A DNA stretch of 64,000 nt from Rheinheimera oceanensis. Lineage in GTDB: Bacteria > Pseudomonadota > Gammaproteobacteria > Enterobacterales > Alteromonadaceae. Under the pieces are notes generated by a model, which was not told where the DNA came from, made no database searches, and saw nothing but the letters and a program-made list of their open reading frames with translations. The stretch is taken from positions 423,575 to 487,574 of the forward strand of contig NZ_JAGPNM010000002.1 in the NCBI RefSeq assembly GCF_018831085.1, written 5' to 3'. Positions 48,094 to 56,468 of the stretch are shown here, one piece after another (position 1 is the stretch's first letter; every line of letters begins with the position of its first letter). The position numbers and the translations under genes are program-made.

Positions 48094-49130
48094 GCAACCC
48101 GATTGAACTTACTACACAACTACAGCAGGCCGGTATTATTGATGCCGCCAAAGCACAGCAACTGCAGGCCGCTGCCAGCCCCTGGTGGCTGCAGATTTTA
48201 CTTGGTATAGCCGCCTGGATAGCGTCTGTTCTGATTATCGGCTCTTTTTTAGGCCCATTACTGGCTCTGGCCGATAATAACCCGGTGCGTACTGTAGCCG
48301 CCGTTGCTTTGCTGGCTGCGGCAATCTGGCTGACCAGCCGCAAGCAGGAATTTTTACAGCAAATGGCGGTAGCCATTGCGCTGGCAGGTCAGGGGTTGCT
48401 GGTATACGTTATTTACGATATGTCGGGTTTAAACGATGAAACCGCGCGCTATGCCTGTGCGGTTATCAGCATCTTGCTGCTGTTAAGCCCGCTAAACCAA
48501 CTGCATCAGCGTGCCAGTCTTAGCATAGCATTGTTGTGCCTGTTATCGCTGGTAAGTTCTGCTGTGCTGCTGGCGGTTGTCAGCAACCTGCTGGCCATTG
48601 CTGCCGCACTATTATGGTGCAACCGGGTAAAATGGGCCGGCTTTACTCAGGCGGCTACCATTAAAAGCCTGCTGGAAGTGATAACTCTGGCAGCTTTGGC
48701 GCTAACGTTATTTGGCCAATGTTTATTATGGCTGGATGCTGGCAGCTACCTGGGGGGCAAGTTGGATATAGCCCGTGCCCTGTATAGTGCGCTTGGCAGC
48801 GTATTGTTAATTTCAACCGTATTCTGGCTAAGCCGGCTGGCTACGGTACCCAGCCGTCTGGTCCTGCTTACAATAACACTGGTGTTATGTATTTTGCTGT
48901 ATCCGGCGTCCGGGTTACTGGTTAGCACCGCCTTAATGCTGGTGTGTTTTTATGGCTGCAGCAGAAACTGGTATGCGTTATGTCTGCTTTGTATGCTGTT
49001 TGCCATTAGCCAGTTTTACTACAGTTTACAGCTTAATTTATTACATAAATCCGGCATTTTAGCGCTTAGCGGTATAACACTGCTGGCGGCCTGGTTATTG
49101 TTGCAGCGCTATCAGCGGAGACTTGTATGA
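48090..49130 (+). CDS. DUF4401 domain-containing membrane protein
   Basis: This 346-residue polytopic membrane protein has about ten helices after a 30-residue N-terminal segment (ELTTQLQQAGIIDAAKAQQL). It overlaps both neighbours by 4 bp, a sign of tight coupling. The context with DUF2157 and a GDYXXLXY protein identifies the family. No catalytic motif is evident. The three proteins probably form one inner-membrane complex; this is inference from synteny. Confidence 0.82.
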   Translation: MSNPIELTTQLQQAGIIDAAKAQQLQAAASPWWLQILLGIAAWIASVLIIGSFLGPLLALADNNPVRTVAAVALLAAAIWLTSRKQEFLQQMAVAIALAGQGLLVYVIYDMSGLNDETARYACAVISILLLLSPLNQLHQRASLSIALLCLLSLVSSAVLLAVVSNLLAIAAALLWCNRVKWAGFTQAATIKSLLEVITLAALALTLFGQCLLWLDAGSYLGGKLDIARALYSALGSVLLISTVFWLSRLATVPSRLVLLTITLVLCILLYPASGLLVSTALMLVCFYGCSRNWYALCLLCMLFAISQFYYSLQLNLLHKSGILALSGITLLAAWLLLQRYQRRLV

Positions 49131-49621
49131 GCATTACATTACAACGCCGGGCCATTGCAGCGGCGGTGTTACTTATTCTTGCCGCAGCCGGTTTTGCTAT
49201 CTGGCAGTTTGAGCAAACGTTAAAAACCGGCCGGGTGGTTAATATTGCGCTGGCACCACTGGACCCGCGCTCAATTATGCAGGGCGATTATATGGCGCTG
49301 GCCTACGCCATTGACCGCGAATTGCCCGAAGATGCCGCGCAATATAAATACGCCTGGTTAAGTGTCGATGCCGAACAACGGGCAAGTTTACACAGCCTGA
49401 GTAACAGCATACCGCAAGAGCCGCAGCTGGTTGCAGTATTACTGCGCCAACGCGACGGTATTATAAGTGTTGGCCCTAATGCGTTCTTTTTTGCTGAAGG
49501 CACAGGCGCACAGTATGAACAGGCACCTTATGGTCAGCTGCGGGTAGATGCCAGCGGTAAGGCATTGCTGACAGGTTTACTGGATGAAAATTTGCAATTA
49601 TTGGGAAAGAATAACCGCTGA
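49127..49621 (+). CDS. GDYXXLXY domain-containing protein
   Basis: This 164-residue protein has one N-terminal membrane anchor (AIAAAVLLILAAAGFAIWQF) and a periplasmic domain. The domain contains the family motif as GDYMALAY near residue 57, after DPRSIMQ. It is the last gene of the DUF2157-DUF4401 operon and overlaps the previous gene by 4 bp. Function unknown. Confidence 0.88.
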   Translation: MSITLQRRAIAAAVLLILAAAGFAIWQFEQTLKTGRVVNIALAPLDPRSIMQGDYMALAYAIDRELPEDAAQYKYAWLSVDAEQRASLHSLSNSIPQEPQLVAVLLRQRDGIISVGPNAFFFAEGTGAQYEQAPYGQLRVDASGKALLTGLLDENLQLLGKNNR

Positions 49622-49636
49622 ACCGACATTTAGCGA

Positions 49637-49733
49637 GAACCGGCTTACCCTAAGCCAACCGTTGCAGACCAGGACGGTCGAATCGAGCCTACAGGGACGT
49701 ATTTACGGCGTGTTGGTGTGGGTAAACCGGTTC
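49637..49733. repeat. Long stem-loop between convergent genes, element C
   Basis: GAACCGGCTTACCC and GGGTAAACCGGTTC (14 bp, one mismatch) enclose about 70 bp that include CCTACAGGGACGTATTTACG. It sits between the convergent GDYXXLXY and DUF3612 genes. It may be a dispersed repeat or a bidirectional 3'-end structure. Confidence 0.6.
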
Positions 49734-49750
49734 GATGTCCTTCAAACTGT

Positions 49751-51253
49751 TTAATCTTTGCACTGATAACAGCCCGGGCTGCGCGGGCAGCTATTGCCGC
49801 GGGCGCAAATCAGCTGCACCGGTTTTTGTAAGCTGCGGGCCACCCAGTTAATATTCAGAATATTCGCCACACTGGTCAGCGCGGTTTGAATACCTTTCGG
49901 CACTTTAGCCCCGCCGCTGCTGCCAACGCACAGCTGTTTTAACTCCGCCGCCATCGTATCGGCATCAACGCCTTGCGCCAGCAACGCCGGGTTTAAATCA
50001 ATACCGGCACACAGCACATGGGTATTACCAGCCAAATCGCTGACTTTAGTTGACTCGCAGCAGTAAATACGCGGCGCGCCGTTTACATCCAGCAACGATA
50101 ATTGCGCGCTACTGGCCACGCCTTCAACATCAAACATGCGAAACACCGCCCAGTGCCGGCATGGGTCTTCAACCTGACGCATATTGCCCCACGGCAGCGG
50201 TATGCCATTGCCGCGATACACCGCTTTCAGCTTCCCCGGCGTGTAGGCATCAAAATAATGCCAGTGCGTATAAGGCGATACTGCTGTCATGCGGCGCATT
50301 GCCACCGACGCCGACACCCCGGCTTGCTGATGCGTGCTGATCTCATAGCCATGACGGTCCAGCAACTGGCGAAACGGTAACTTGGGGCAAAGCAAAGCAC
50401 CGGCGAAAAAGCTCGATTCAAAATCACGCCAGGCGTGCAAAATATCCTGTGGCTGCACGGCGGTAGAGCTGGACAGCTCATCATCATGCGCGCCACCCAC
50501 TGTCATGCTGCTTTTTACACCGTCTTTATTGTGCAGCACCGCATGGCCGATATGCACTGCCAGCTCATACTTTAACCGCGTAGGAAATTGCTGCAGCAAG
50601 CTGTTTAAATGCAAGGTATTGGGTGGGGTAAAAAACGATGTGGAGACGTTTTTTGACAACACACCCAGCTCATCCAGCAGCTCTTTCGGTGCTTCGGTAA
50701 ACCAGCTTATTTTCAACCCAAGCTGTTTTACGATTGCCAGCAACTCTTCCACACTCAGCGGCATACGTTTTTGGCCGACGTCTTCTGCCGCGCGCTCCAG
50801 CTCGGGAAAGTGGTTTTGATGATGCTCCTGATGTGCACGAATAAGCAGCTGGGCAAACTGCTTGCCACTGGTACCGGTTTGCGACAGCATTTCCGGAATG
50901 GCAATTTGCAAAATATCATTGGAGAACAAAAAACCCGGCTCCAGCGCCATACCACTGATCCCGCCACGGCTGCCTTTTTGCGGTGTTAAATCCTGGCCGT
51001 CGTCTTCACCATCAAGAAACCAATCGATGTCTTTTTGAAATACCTCGGCTATCACCTCAAGCATTTCAATGCCGGGCACCCGTTTACCGCGCTCAATCAT
51101 TGACAAATAAGACACCGACGGTGCCTGCTCTGCATTCACCCGGATACAGCGGGTGGATAAATCTTCCATCGTTAAGTTATTGCGTTTTCTCAGGTTGCGG
51201 ATCTTGGTACCGAGAAAATGCGACTTTCTGAGCAGGCTTTTGTTTGCTTTCAT
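49751..51253 (-). CDS. XRE-type regulator with DUF3612 domain
   Basis: This 500-residue protein has an N-terminal Cro/C1 helix-turn-helix (about 12-80, TKIRNLRKRNNLTMEDLSTR ... SYLSMIERGKRVPG). A long C-terminal region follows, including an ImmA/IrrE-like segment (GHAVLHNKDG) and a Cys-rich end, CARGNSCPRSPGCYQC. The layout matches DUF3612 proteins and resembles short-chain fatty-acid regulators (RamB/ScfR type) of the glyoxylate or methylcitrate pathways. It is divergent from a malate-synthase-related gene. No Shine-Dalgarno precedes the ATG; instead a triple direct repeat abuts it. Confidence 0.82.
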   Translation of the reverse strand: MKANKSLLRKSHFLGTKIRNLRKRNNLTMEDLSTRCIRVNAEQAPSVSYLSMIERGKRVPGIEMLEVIAEVFQKDIDWFLDGEDDGQDLTPQKGSRGGISGMALEPGFLFSNDILQIAIPEMLSQTGTSGKQFAQLLIRAHQEHHQNHFPELERAAEDVGQKRMPLSVEELLAIVKQLGLKISWFTEAPKELLDELGVLSKNVSTSFFTPPNTLHLNSLLQQFPTRLKYELAVHIGHAVLHNKDGVKSSMTVGGAHDDELSSSTAVQPQDILHAWRDFESSFFAGALLCPKLPFRQLLDRHGYEISTHQQAGVSASVAMRRMTAVSPYTHWHYFDAYTPGKLKAVYRGNGIPLPWGNMRQVEDPCRHWAVFRMFDVEGVASSAQLSLLDVNGAPRIYCCESTKVSDLAGNTHVLCAGIDLNPALLAQGVDADTMAAELKQLCVGSSGGAKVPKGIQTALTSVANILNINWVARSLQKPVQLICARGNSCPRSPGCYQCKD

Positions 51254-51255
51254 TT

Positions 51256-51292
51256 TGTAAAATTCACACTGTAAAATTTTTATTGTGAAATT
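51256..51292. promoter_or_regulatory. Triple direct repeat at the DUF3612 regulator start
   Basis: TGTAAAATT at 51256 and 51270 and TGTGAAATT at 51284 form three direct repeats with an exact 14-bp period. They begin 3 bp upstream of the regulator ATG. They could be autoregulatory binding sites. Confidence 0.55.
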
Positions 51293-51405
51293 ATGCTGAT
51301 TTTTAGCCTAGACTAGTTTTTAACCGATAGCAACTGGTCTGATGTTTAACACGGAGGATCAGTAAAGCAGATGTTCAGAGGCTGACAGCGCAGGGGCTGA
51401 CCCAT

Positions 51406-51492
51406 TTCGCGTTAGCGAAGGCGGACAACACATTCGTCGGGAACGAATGTGGCCTGCGCAGCACGTCCGCCAGGTTGAGGGCAGGATTGCCC
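51406..51492. repeat. Cluster of hairpins in the divergent intergenic region, element D
   Basis: TTCGC-GTTA-GCGAA (51406-51419) is followed by a nested structure: outer arms GGCGGAC (51420) and GTCCGCC (51465), inner arms CACATTCGT and ACGAATGTG (51429-51451). A third hairpin, GGGCA/TGCCC, ends at 51492. There is no T-tract or open frame. It may be a repeat element or a leader of the malate-synthase-like gene. Confidence 0.5.
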
Positions 51493-51569
51493 GAAATCCC
51501 ACAGCACCGTGCATGGCAGCAGCTGAACATCGGTTAATTAAACTGATTACAAGAGACGAGGATGACATC

Positions 51570-52085
51570 ATGACAACACTGGCCCAACACCACAGCACTC
51601 CATCACCAAGCCATACCGCCTGGATGGCGACTGAACTAAGCGTGATTAACGAGCTGAACCAGCGCCATGTCAAACAGGTAATGGATTACTCAAAAGGCTT
51701 TTTAGACAAAACCTTTCCGCTGCAGCAAGGCTCGCACAAAGACGTATGCAGTTATGTAGTGTACTACCAACAACTGCTGGCATTTTTTGCCGACGGCAGC
51801 ACCAGCGGCCTGCAAAACCCGGCGCAATTTGTGGCGTTAAGCGGCCATCGCGAAGCGCCCTGCTCTATTGTACTGAACAATAACGGCCGCCACGTCGAGC
51901 TTATTTTAAACCGCAGCGGCATTAACGGTTGCCAGGATAAAGCCAGCATTGATGATATTCAGCTGCAAACCTCTGAGCCGGATTGCGTCTGGTTTAGCAT
52001 GGTAACCGGCCGTCAGGTTAGCTGTGCCCATAAAGGTAATAAGCAGTTCACCTGCAAAGACGGCCAGCCATATTCACTGGTATAG
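51570..52085 (+). CDS. Stand-alone malate synthase G domain protein
   Basis: This 171-residue protein resembles an internal part of malate synthase G (roughly residues 130-260 of the E. coli enzyme). Matching runs are FLDKTFPLQQGSHKDV (FLDESLPLENGSYQDV there), LQNPAQFVALSG (LRTPAQFVGYRG) and NNGRHVELIL (NNGLHIELQI). The remainder of malate synthase, including the catalytic barrel, is absent; the last 40 residues are unrelated and contain two Cys. GAGG lies 8 nt before the ATG. Divergence from the DUF3612 regulator suggests a link to glyoxylate metabolism, perhaps as a sensor or decoy; this is inference. Confidence 0.7.
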   Translation: MTTLAQHHSTPSPSHTAWMATELSVINELNQRHVKQVMDYSKGFLDKTFPLQQGSHKDVCSYVVYYQQLLAFFADGSTSGLQNPAQFVALSGHREAPCSIVLNNNGRHVELILNRSGINGCQDKASIDDIQLQTSEPDCVWFSMVTGRQVSCAHKGNKQFTCKDGQPYSLV

Positions 52086-52106
52086 GCCGCACTATACAGC
52101 TACTGT

Positions 52107-52131
52107 ACCGGGCAGCTTAGGCTGCCCGGTT
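52107..52131 (+). terminator. Terminator after the malate-synthase-like gene
   Basis: A perfect 10-bp stem, ACCGGGCAGC, loop TTAG, GCTGCCCGGT, lies about 22 bp after the stop, with a short T-poor tail. Confidence 0.6.
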
Positions 52132-52239
52132 AATCGCCACTCAGCACATAAATAGCGCTTTAACATAAGGCCAGTTTTGTGTAGCATCTTTGTTTTATTT
52201 TTACAGATTTTTTAACTTCTGGCTTTGTCTTGAGGCGTA

Positions 52240-52542
52240 ATGAAATATTTAACCACTGTTATCGTTGCCAGCACTCTGCTGATATTAAATGGCTGCACTG
52301 TACTGGGCATCATTGTTGATAATAAAGTAGATAATAAAAAAAATAGCCCTATAGTACCGCCCGGCTCCCACGTGCCAGCAAAAGCAGAACCGTCTTTTGC
52401 CACTGAAGGTCTTGAAGCTGATATTGCCATTGCCAAGCTGATTAAAAACACCATACTGCCAGCTAAACCCAAGCCAAAAGTACGCTGTACGATGGAAAAC
52501 GGCCTGCGTATTTGTTATGAAGAAGGCGCTGAAGGCTACTAA
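52240..52542 (+). CDS. Small lipoprotein, unknown function
   Basis: This 100-residue protein begins MKYLTTVIVASTLLILNGC, a signal peptide with lipobox LNGC (Cys19). The mature part is short, hydrophilic and Pro/Lys-rich, with two Cys near the C-terminus (KVRCTMENGLRICYEEG) that may form a disulphide. I do not recognise a family. It stands alone. Confidence 0.65.
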   Translation: MKYLTTVIVASTLLILNGCTVLGIIVDNKVDNKKNSPIVPPGSHVPAKAEPSFATEGLEADIAIAKLIKNTILPAKPKPKVRCTMENGLRICYEEGAEGY

Positions 52543-52625
52543 AAATCGTTTTTTGTTGCGCGGCATTAAAGTATTACAGCTAGCTGCCGATACAGCGGCA
52601 CCAATACGTTAAGCCGCCCGCCCTT

Positions 52626-53075
52626 ATGCAAATTAATACTCTGCAACCCCAACCTGTTAGCCTAAAACTCAACCTGCCGGAACAAACTGCAGCCGCAGCC
52701 ACCGGTACAGCAACCAATAACAACACTATGCCGGGTGCTTATGTCAGCTTGTCAGAGCTGGGCAAAACTAAAGCAAAACAAGCTGAGAAAAATAAAGATA
52801 TTGATGACAGCAACCTGCCGGATATTATTAAGCAGATATTAAAAACTATCCGTGCTCTTAAGCAGCAAATTGCCGATAAGCAGGCCGAAATAGATAAAGC
52901 TAAACAGGATGGGCTGCAATCAGAACAACAGCAGGAAAAGCTGAAACTATTGCAAACTGAGCTGAGCATGCTGAACAGCGCTCTTGGCAGTGCTCAACAG
53001 AGCCTGAATAAAGCCATGCAACAACAAGAGCTGAGTGACGAACAAATACAAACTGCTTTATCGCTGATGCTGTAA
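52626..53075 (+). CDS. FlxA-like coiled-coil protein
   Basis: This 149-residue soluble protein has a disordered N-terminal third (Thr/Ala/Asn-rich). A strong coiled coil covers about 60-145 (LKTIRALKQQIADKQAEIDK ... LLQTELSMLNSALGSAQQSL). The pattern resembles FlxA-like proteins, some of which are FliA-controlled, but no flagellar gene is nearby. The function is uncertain; the family call rests on overall composition. Confidence 0.5.
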   Translation: MQINTLQPQPVSLKLNLPEQTAAAATGTATNNNTMPGAYVSLSELGKTKAKQAEKNKDIDDSNLPDIIKQILKTIRALKQQIADKQAEIDKAKQDGLQSEQQQEKLKLLQTELSMLNSALGSAQQSLNKAMQQQELSDEQIQTALSLML

Positions 53076-53159
53076 CGATACTTAGCTTAGTTACCCTGCA
53101 GCCCATGACGTAAAGCGAATGATGCCAACAACCCAACACGCAATAACTGAGCTTTAACC

Positions 53160-53669
53160 ATGCAAGATCTGATTTACCTGCGCCAGTATCCCGCCACACT
53201 GCAACAGCAAGTACGTCAGTTACTGGCAGAAGACCAGCTGGGTAACACCTTACAGCGCCGCTATCCTAACCCTGGGCACAGCGTACAAACCGACAAAGCG
53301 CTGTATGAATTTACCCAGGAGCTGAAACGGCAGTGGCTGCGCAGCAGTGAACCGCTAAGCAAAGTGATATATGATGCCAAAATTCATATTATAAATAACG
53401 CTTTGGGTACCCACACCCAAGTTAGCCGGGTGCAGGGCGGCAAGCTAAAAAGCAAAAATGAGATCAGGGTAGCGGCGTTACTTAAGAAGCTACCATTGCC
53501 ACTGCTACAAATGGTTGTGGTTCACGAGCTAGCGCACTTACGCGAAAAAGACCACAACAGGGCCTTTTATAAACTTTGCCAGCATATGCAGCCAGATTAT
53601 CACCAGTTGGAGCTGGATTTACGCCTGTACCTCACCTTGTTTGAACAGCGCGGTGAAAGCACCGTATGA
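53160..53669 (+). CDS. YgjP-like metallopeptidase domain protein
   Basis: This 169-residue protein has the zinc motif VVHELAHLREKDHNRAFYKL near residue 118. That is the HExxH followed by a distal His-x-x-x-Phe typical of the YgjP (DUF45) group. It lacks a signal peptide, so it is cytoplasmic. It is slightly shorter than YgjP itself. The substrate is unknown. It stands between a coiled-coil protein gene and a lipoprotein gene, with gaps that suggest its own promoter. Confidence 0.8.
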   Translation: MQDLIYLRQYPATLQQQVRQLLAEDQLGNTLQRRYPNPGHSVQTDKALYEFTQELKRQWLRSSEPLSKVIYDAKIHIINNALGTHTQVSRVQGGKLKSKNEIRVAALLKKLPLPLLQMVVVHELAHLREKDHNRAFYKLCQHMQPDYHQLELDLRLYLTLFEQRGESTV

Positions 53670-53851
53670 GTCTGGCGGCCATAACAGGTTAGTTAAATAA
53701 AAACCACAGCCAGACACCAGCGCGGCCAACATGCAGGTATTTCTGAACTGCTATAACACTTAACACTTAGCTTCAATTTGGTTGCAATCAATTACACTTA
53801 ATACGCTGCATGCAGGCTAACATCTTGGCTAAACCACTGCTGAGGAATAGC

Positions 53852-54544
53852 ATGATGAAAATTAGCGCCCTCCCCCTGCTGGCTGGCAGCGTATTGCTAC
53901 TGATCGGTTGCGACATTGAGTACGGTACTCTGCCGGAACATTACTACGACTTTCGCCATGGTACCCAACAATGGCAAGCGGGCTTTTCTGATTACCCCAG
54001 CGACAACGCCGATATTTATCAGCTTGAAAGCGGCATGCGAAACCTGCCAACAGGCTTCTCCGGTAAAGGCTTTTATCTGGCAGGCATGAACCGCAGCGAC
54101 GATTTGTTTATGTACATTAAAAAACAGATAACCGGCTTACAACCATCCACCCGCTATCAGCTGTCTGTTTCGGTGCGCTTTTTAACCAATGCCGGCGCAG
54201 ATTGCATGGGTGTCGGCGGCTCTCCGGGTGAGTCGGTGTACTTAAAGTTTGGTTACGCCACAACAGAACCAAAGCAAGCCGGTTACTATTTAAATGCCGA
54301 TAAAGGCAACCAAAGCCAGGACGGTACCCAGGCCCGTGTGATCGGCAACGTTGCCGCCCCTGGCATAAGTTGCGATGGCCAGCAGTTTGCCAGCAAAACC
54401 GTTAGCGGTAGCGGCAATACACCACTGCAGTTTACCAGCAACGCCGATGGTACTATCTGGGTATTTATCGGCACTGATTCCGGCTTTGAAGGCTTAACCC
54501 GGCTGTATTATCAGGAACTGGAGCTACGTATTCTGCCACGTTAG
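53852..54544 (+). CDS. Lipoprotein, unknown function
   Basis: This 230-residue protein begins MMKISALPLLAGSVLLLIGC, with lipobox LIGC. The mature chain is beta-rich (YDFRHGTQQWQAGFSDYPSD, then TGLQPSTRYQLSVSVRF and IWVFIGTDSGFEG), suggesting a carbohydrate-binding-like beta-sandwich. I chose the ATG at 53852 because GAGG lies 6 nt upstream and the signal peptide then starts correctly. It is convergent with an outer-membrane-type gene, 24 bp apart. No family recognised. Confidence 0.65.
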   Translation: MMKISALPLLAGSVLLLIGCDIEYGTLPEHYYDFRHGTQQWQAGFSDYPSDNADIYQLESGMRNLPTGFSGKGFYLAGMNRSDDLFMYIKKQITGLQPSTRYQLSVSVRFLTNAGADCMGVGGSPGESVYLKFGYATTEPKQAGYYLNADKGNQSQDGTQARVIGNVAAPGISCDGQQFASKTVSGSGNTPLQFTSNADGTIWVFIGTDSGFEGLTRLYYQELELRILPR

Positions 54545-54568
54545 CCATTAGCCGGTGCCTGCCTCCAC

Positions 54569-55798
54569 TTAAAAGGGAACAAACACCTGCACATTACCCC
54601 CGCCAAACTGTAAATTGTGCAGTTTAACGGTAGGATTAATTGTCAGATAAGCGCCGGTTAGCTCACTTAACTGCCACACAACATTAGGGCTTACTTTTGC
54701 CAGCCAACCATTGTCTTTAAGCGGTTCATCACTATGCTGGCGTAGCTCACTCGTCACGTTGGCATAGCCGGTATATAGCGTAGGGCGCCATAGCCAGTTT
54801 TCGCTGATTGGCCGTTCAGTTCGGACATACGCAAAAGCTTCGCGCCGGTATTCTGCCGCAGTGCGCTCCAAACTGGCCCGGCTGTCTTGCTCAGTTAAAC
54901 GGTTTGCCTGCAAGCCAAAGTTAAATGAGTTTGCAGCAGGCGCTTGCTGCCATTCGGCATTAAGTTGCTGAAACCGCCTTACCAGCAACCAGTCTGCCGA
55001 CTGGGGTTCTGTTAGCAAAGCACCGGCGCTACGCCGGCCATACAAGCCATGAGCCTGCACCAGCACACGGGCGCCTTGTAACAACTCGCGCTGCCAGTTC
55101 ACACCGACAGAGTATTGTTTATCGGTAAATAACTGCCGGGCCGGCTCATCTGCATAACGTGTTGTCAGATTAAGATTAACAAAACCAGCCAACTGCTGCT
55201 GGCCTAACATTTTAGCCCCGGCAAGATAAAGCGTTACCGGGCTTTGCTCATAGCGGTTATCGCTGTAGGTTTTACTATTATAAAATACGTCAGCCAGCAC
55301 TACGGCAGCGGTGGCATAGCTGCCATCATCATAAGCACGGTGGGCTTCAAACTGCAGGTCCATTTCTTCTTTGGCGCCACTGATATCGCCCCATACACCC
55401 AGCTCCCACTGCTGCTCGGCCTGATAACCTATGCCAAACAGGGTTCTGTCATAGCGCCCGTCAAGATCTTCAGAGCGTTTATGCCTGAAACCGGCAAATA
55501 CCGGCGCATCAAAACTCAGTTTTTGCTGCATCAGCGAATGCACATAGAACTCCCTGCCTCTGCTACTGCCACCTGTGCCGTACCAGCCATTTTGCTGCCA
55601 TAAAGGGCTGGCAGTTTGTATTGGTTGTTCGGTAAAACTCAGGCGCTGCAGAAAACTTTCTATATTGTAATCAAACTGACGGCCGTCTAACCGCTCCAGC
55701 CGGAACGGCTCAGGGCCATGCCAGCCGTTGCTGGCCTGCAAGGATGTTGCTGTAAGTAGCAGGGTTATACCAAAGCAGATACTGCGGCTGTAAAACAT
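54569..55798 (-). CDS. Putative outer-membrane beta-barrel protein
   Basis: This 409-residue exported protein has a signal peptide (cut near SLQA-SNGW). It shows alternating aromatic/hydrophobic strands and ends in the aromatic VQVFVPF, as outer-membrane barrels do. Internal runs such as FGIGYQAEQQWELGVWGDI and LYLAGAKMLGQQQLAGFVNL look like barrel hairpins. No TonB plug is present. The function is unknown; a surface or export role is inferred only from the fold signs. Confidence 0.6.
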   Translation of the reverse strand: MFYSRSICFGITLLLTATSLQASNGWHGPEPFRLERLDGRQFDYNIESFLQRLSFTEQPIQTASPLWQQNGWYGTGGSSRGREFYVHSLMQQKLSFDAPVFAGFRHKRSEDLDGRYDRTLFGIGYQAEQQWELGVWGDISGAKEEMDLQFEAHRAYDDGSYATAAVVLADVFYNSKTYSDNRYEQSPVTLYLAGAKMLGQQQLAGFVNLNLTTRYADEPARQLFTDKQYSVGVNWQRELLQGARVLVQAHGLYGRRSAGALLTEPQSADWLLVRRFQQLNAEWQQAPAANSFNFGLQANRLTEQDSRASLERTAAEYRREAFAYVRTERPISENWLWRPTLYTGYANVTSELRQHSDEPLKDNGWLAKVSPNVVWQLSELTGAYLTINPTVKLHNLQFGGGNVQVFVPF

Positions 55799-55885
55799 AG
55801 CGCTTCCATAATAAAAAATTGTGCAGTATATCTAGTATGGACTTAACCGGTTATGAACCAAAACGCTAACCGCCCGGGAGGCTTT

Positions 55886-56131
55886 ATGCTTAAGTGCGAC
55901 TTGCACGATTATATTGAAATTGTCTGCCTGTACCATTACCCGCTTAAGCTGACACTAAGCTCGGGAGCAGTGCTTAGCGGCACCGCCGAAACCACCTGCT
56001 ATAACAACCAGCGGCAGGAGTGTTTAGTAATTAAGCAAAACGACAGCGAACAGCTGGTGGTGCTGGATGATATTGCGCTGCTTGAAGTCACGGTAACTAA
56101 CCCGCATTTGCAGCAAGTGCGGTTTAAGTAA
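55886..56131 (+). CDS. rof: Rho-binding antiterminator (Rof/YaeO family)
   Basis: This 81-residue protein begins MLKCDLHDYIEIVCLYHYPL and matches the Rof pattern, in which C-D-x-x-D-x-[IL]-E is followed by a small Sm-like beta-barrel. Rof binds Rho and inhibits termination. I chose the ATG at 55886 because GGGAGG lies 4 nt upstream; an earlier ATG at 55853 lacks a ribosome site. It is divergent from the outer-membrane-type gene. Confidence 0.8.
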   Translation: MLKCDLHDYIEIVCLYHYPLKLTLSSGAVLSGTAETTCYNNQRQECLVIKQNDSEQLVVLDDIALLEVTVTNPHLQQVRFK

Positions 56132-56219
56132 GCTACCCGTTAGCCGCGGTATTTGCTTTACCACCTTTGCACTGATTTCTACAGATGCTACACGTTGTGT
56201 TAACTATTCACACAGAGGC

Positions 56220-56468
56220 GTGATCATAGCGAGAACCACCAGCGTCACCATAGGTCCGCAGCTTGATGACTTTGTCAGTAAATTGCTTGAATCAGGCCGC
56301 TACGGCTCAACCAGCGAAGTAATGCGTTCAGCCCTGCGCTTACTTGAGCGCCAGGAAAACCAAATGGCAGCACTAAGGCAGGCTGTTGCCGCCGGTGAAC
56401 AAAGCGGAGAAAGTAATTTAACGCTAAGCCAGATTGCCGACCAGGTGAAACAAAAGCACGATGTATAA
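56220..56468 (+). CDS. parD: ParD-family antitoxin, start codon apparently degraded
   Basis: This chain of about 80 residues is a ParD/CC2985-type ribbon-helix-helix antitoxin: ARTTSVTIGPQLDDFVSKLL, then GRYGSTSEVMRSALRLLE, then a toxin-neutralising tail. ParD proteins normally begin M-A-R-T-T-S. Here the codon at that place is ATA (56226), with GAGG at the ideal 7 nt. The only upstream in-frame start is GTG at 56220, one base after GAGG. Expression may therefore be weak or lost. The following parE is also broken. A TGTGT/ACACA dyad at 56196-56214 could be the operator. Confidence 0.75.
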   Translation: MIIARTTSVTIGPQLDDFVSKLLESGRYGSTSEVMRSALRLLERQENQMAALRQAVAAGEQSGESNLTLSQIADQVKQKHDV

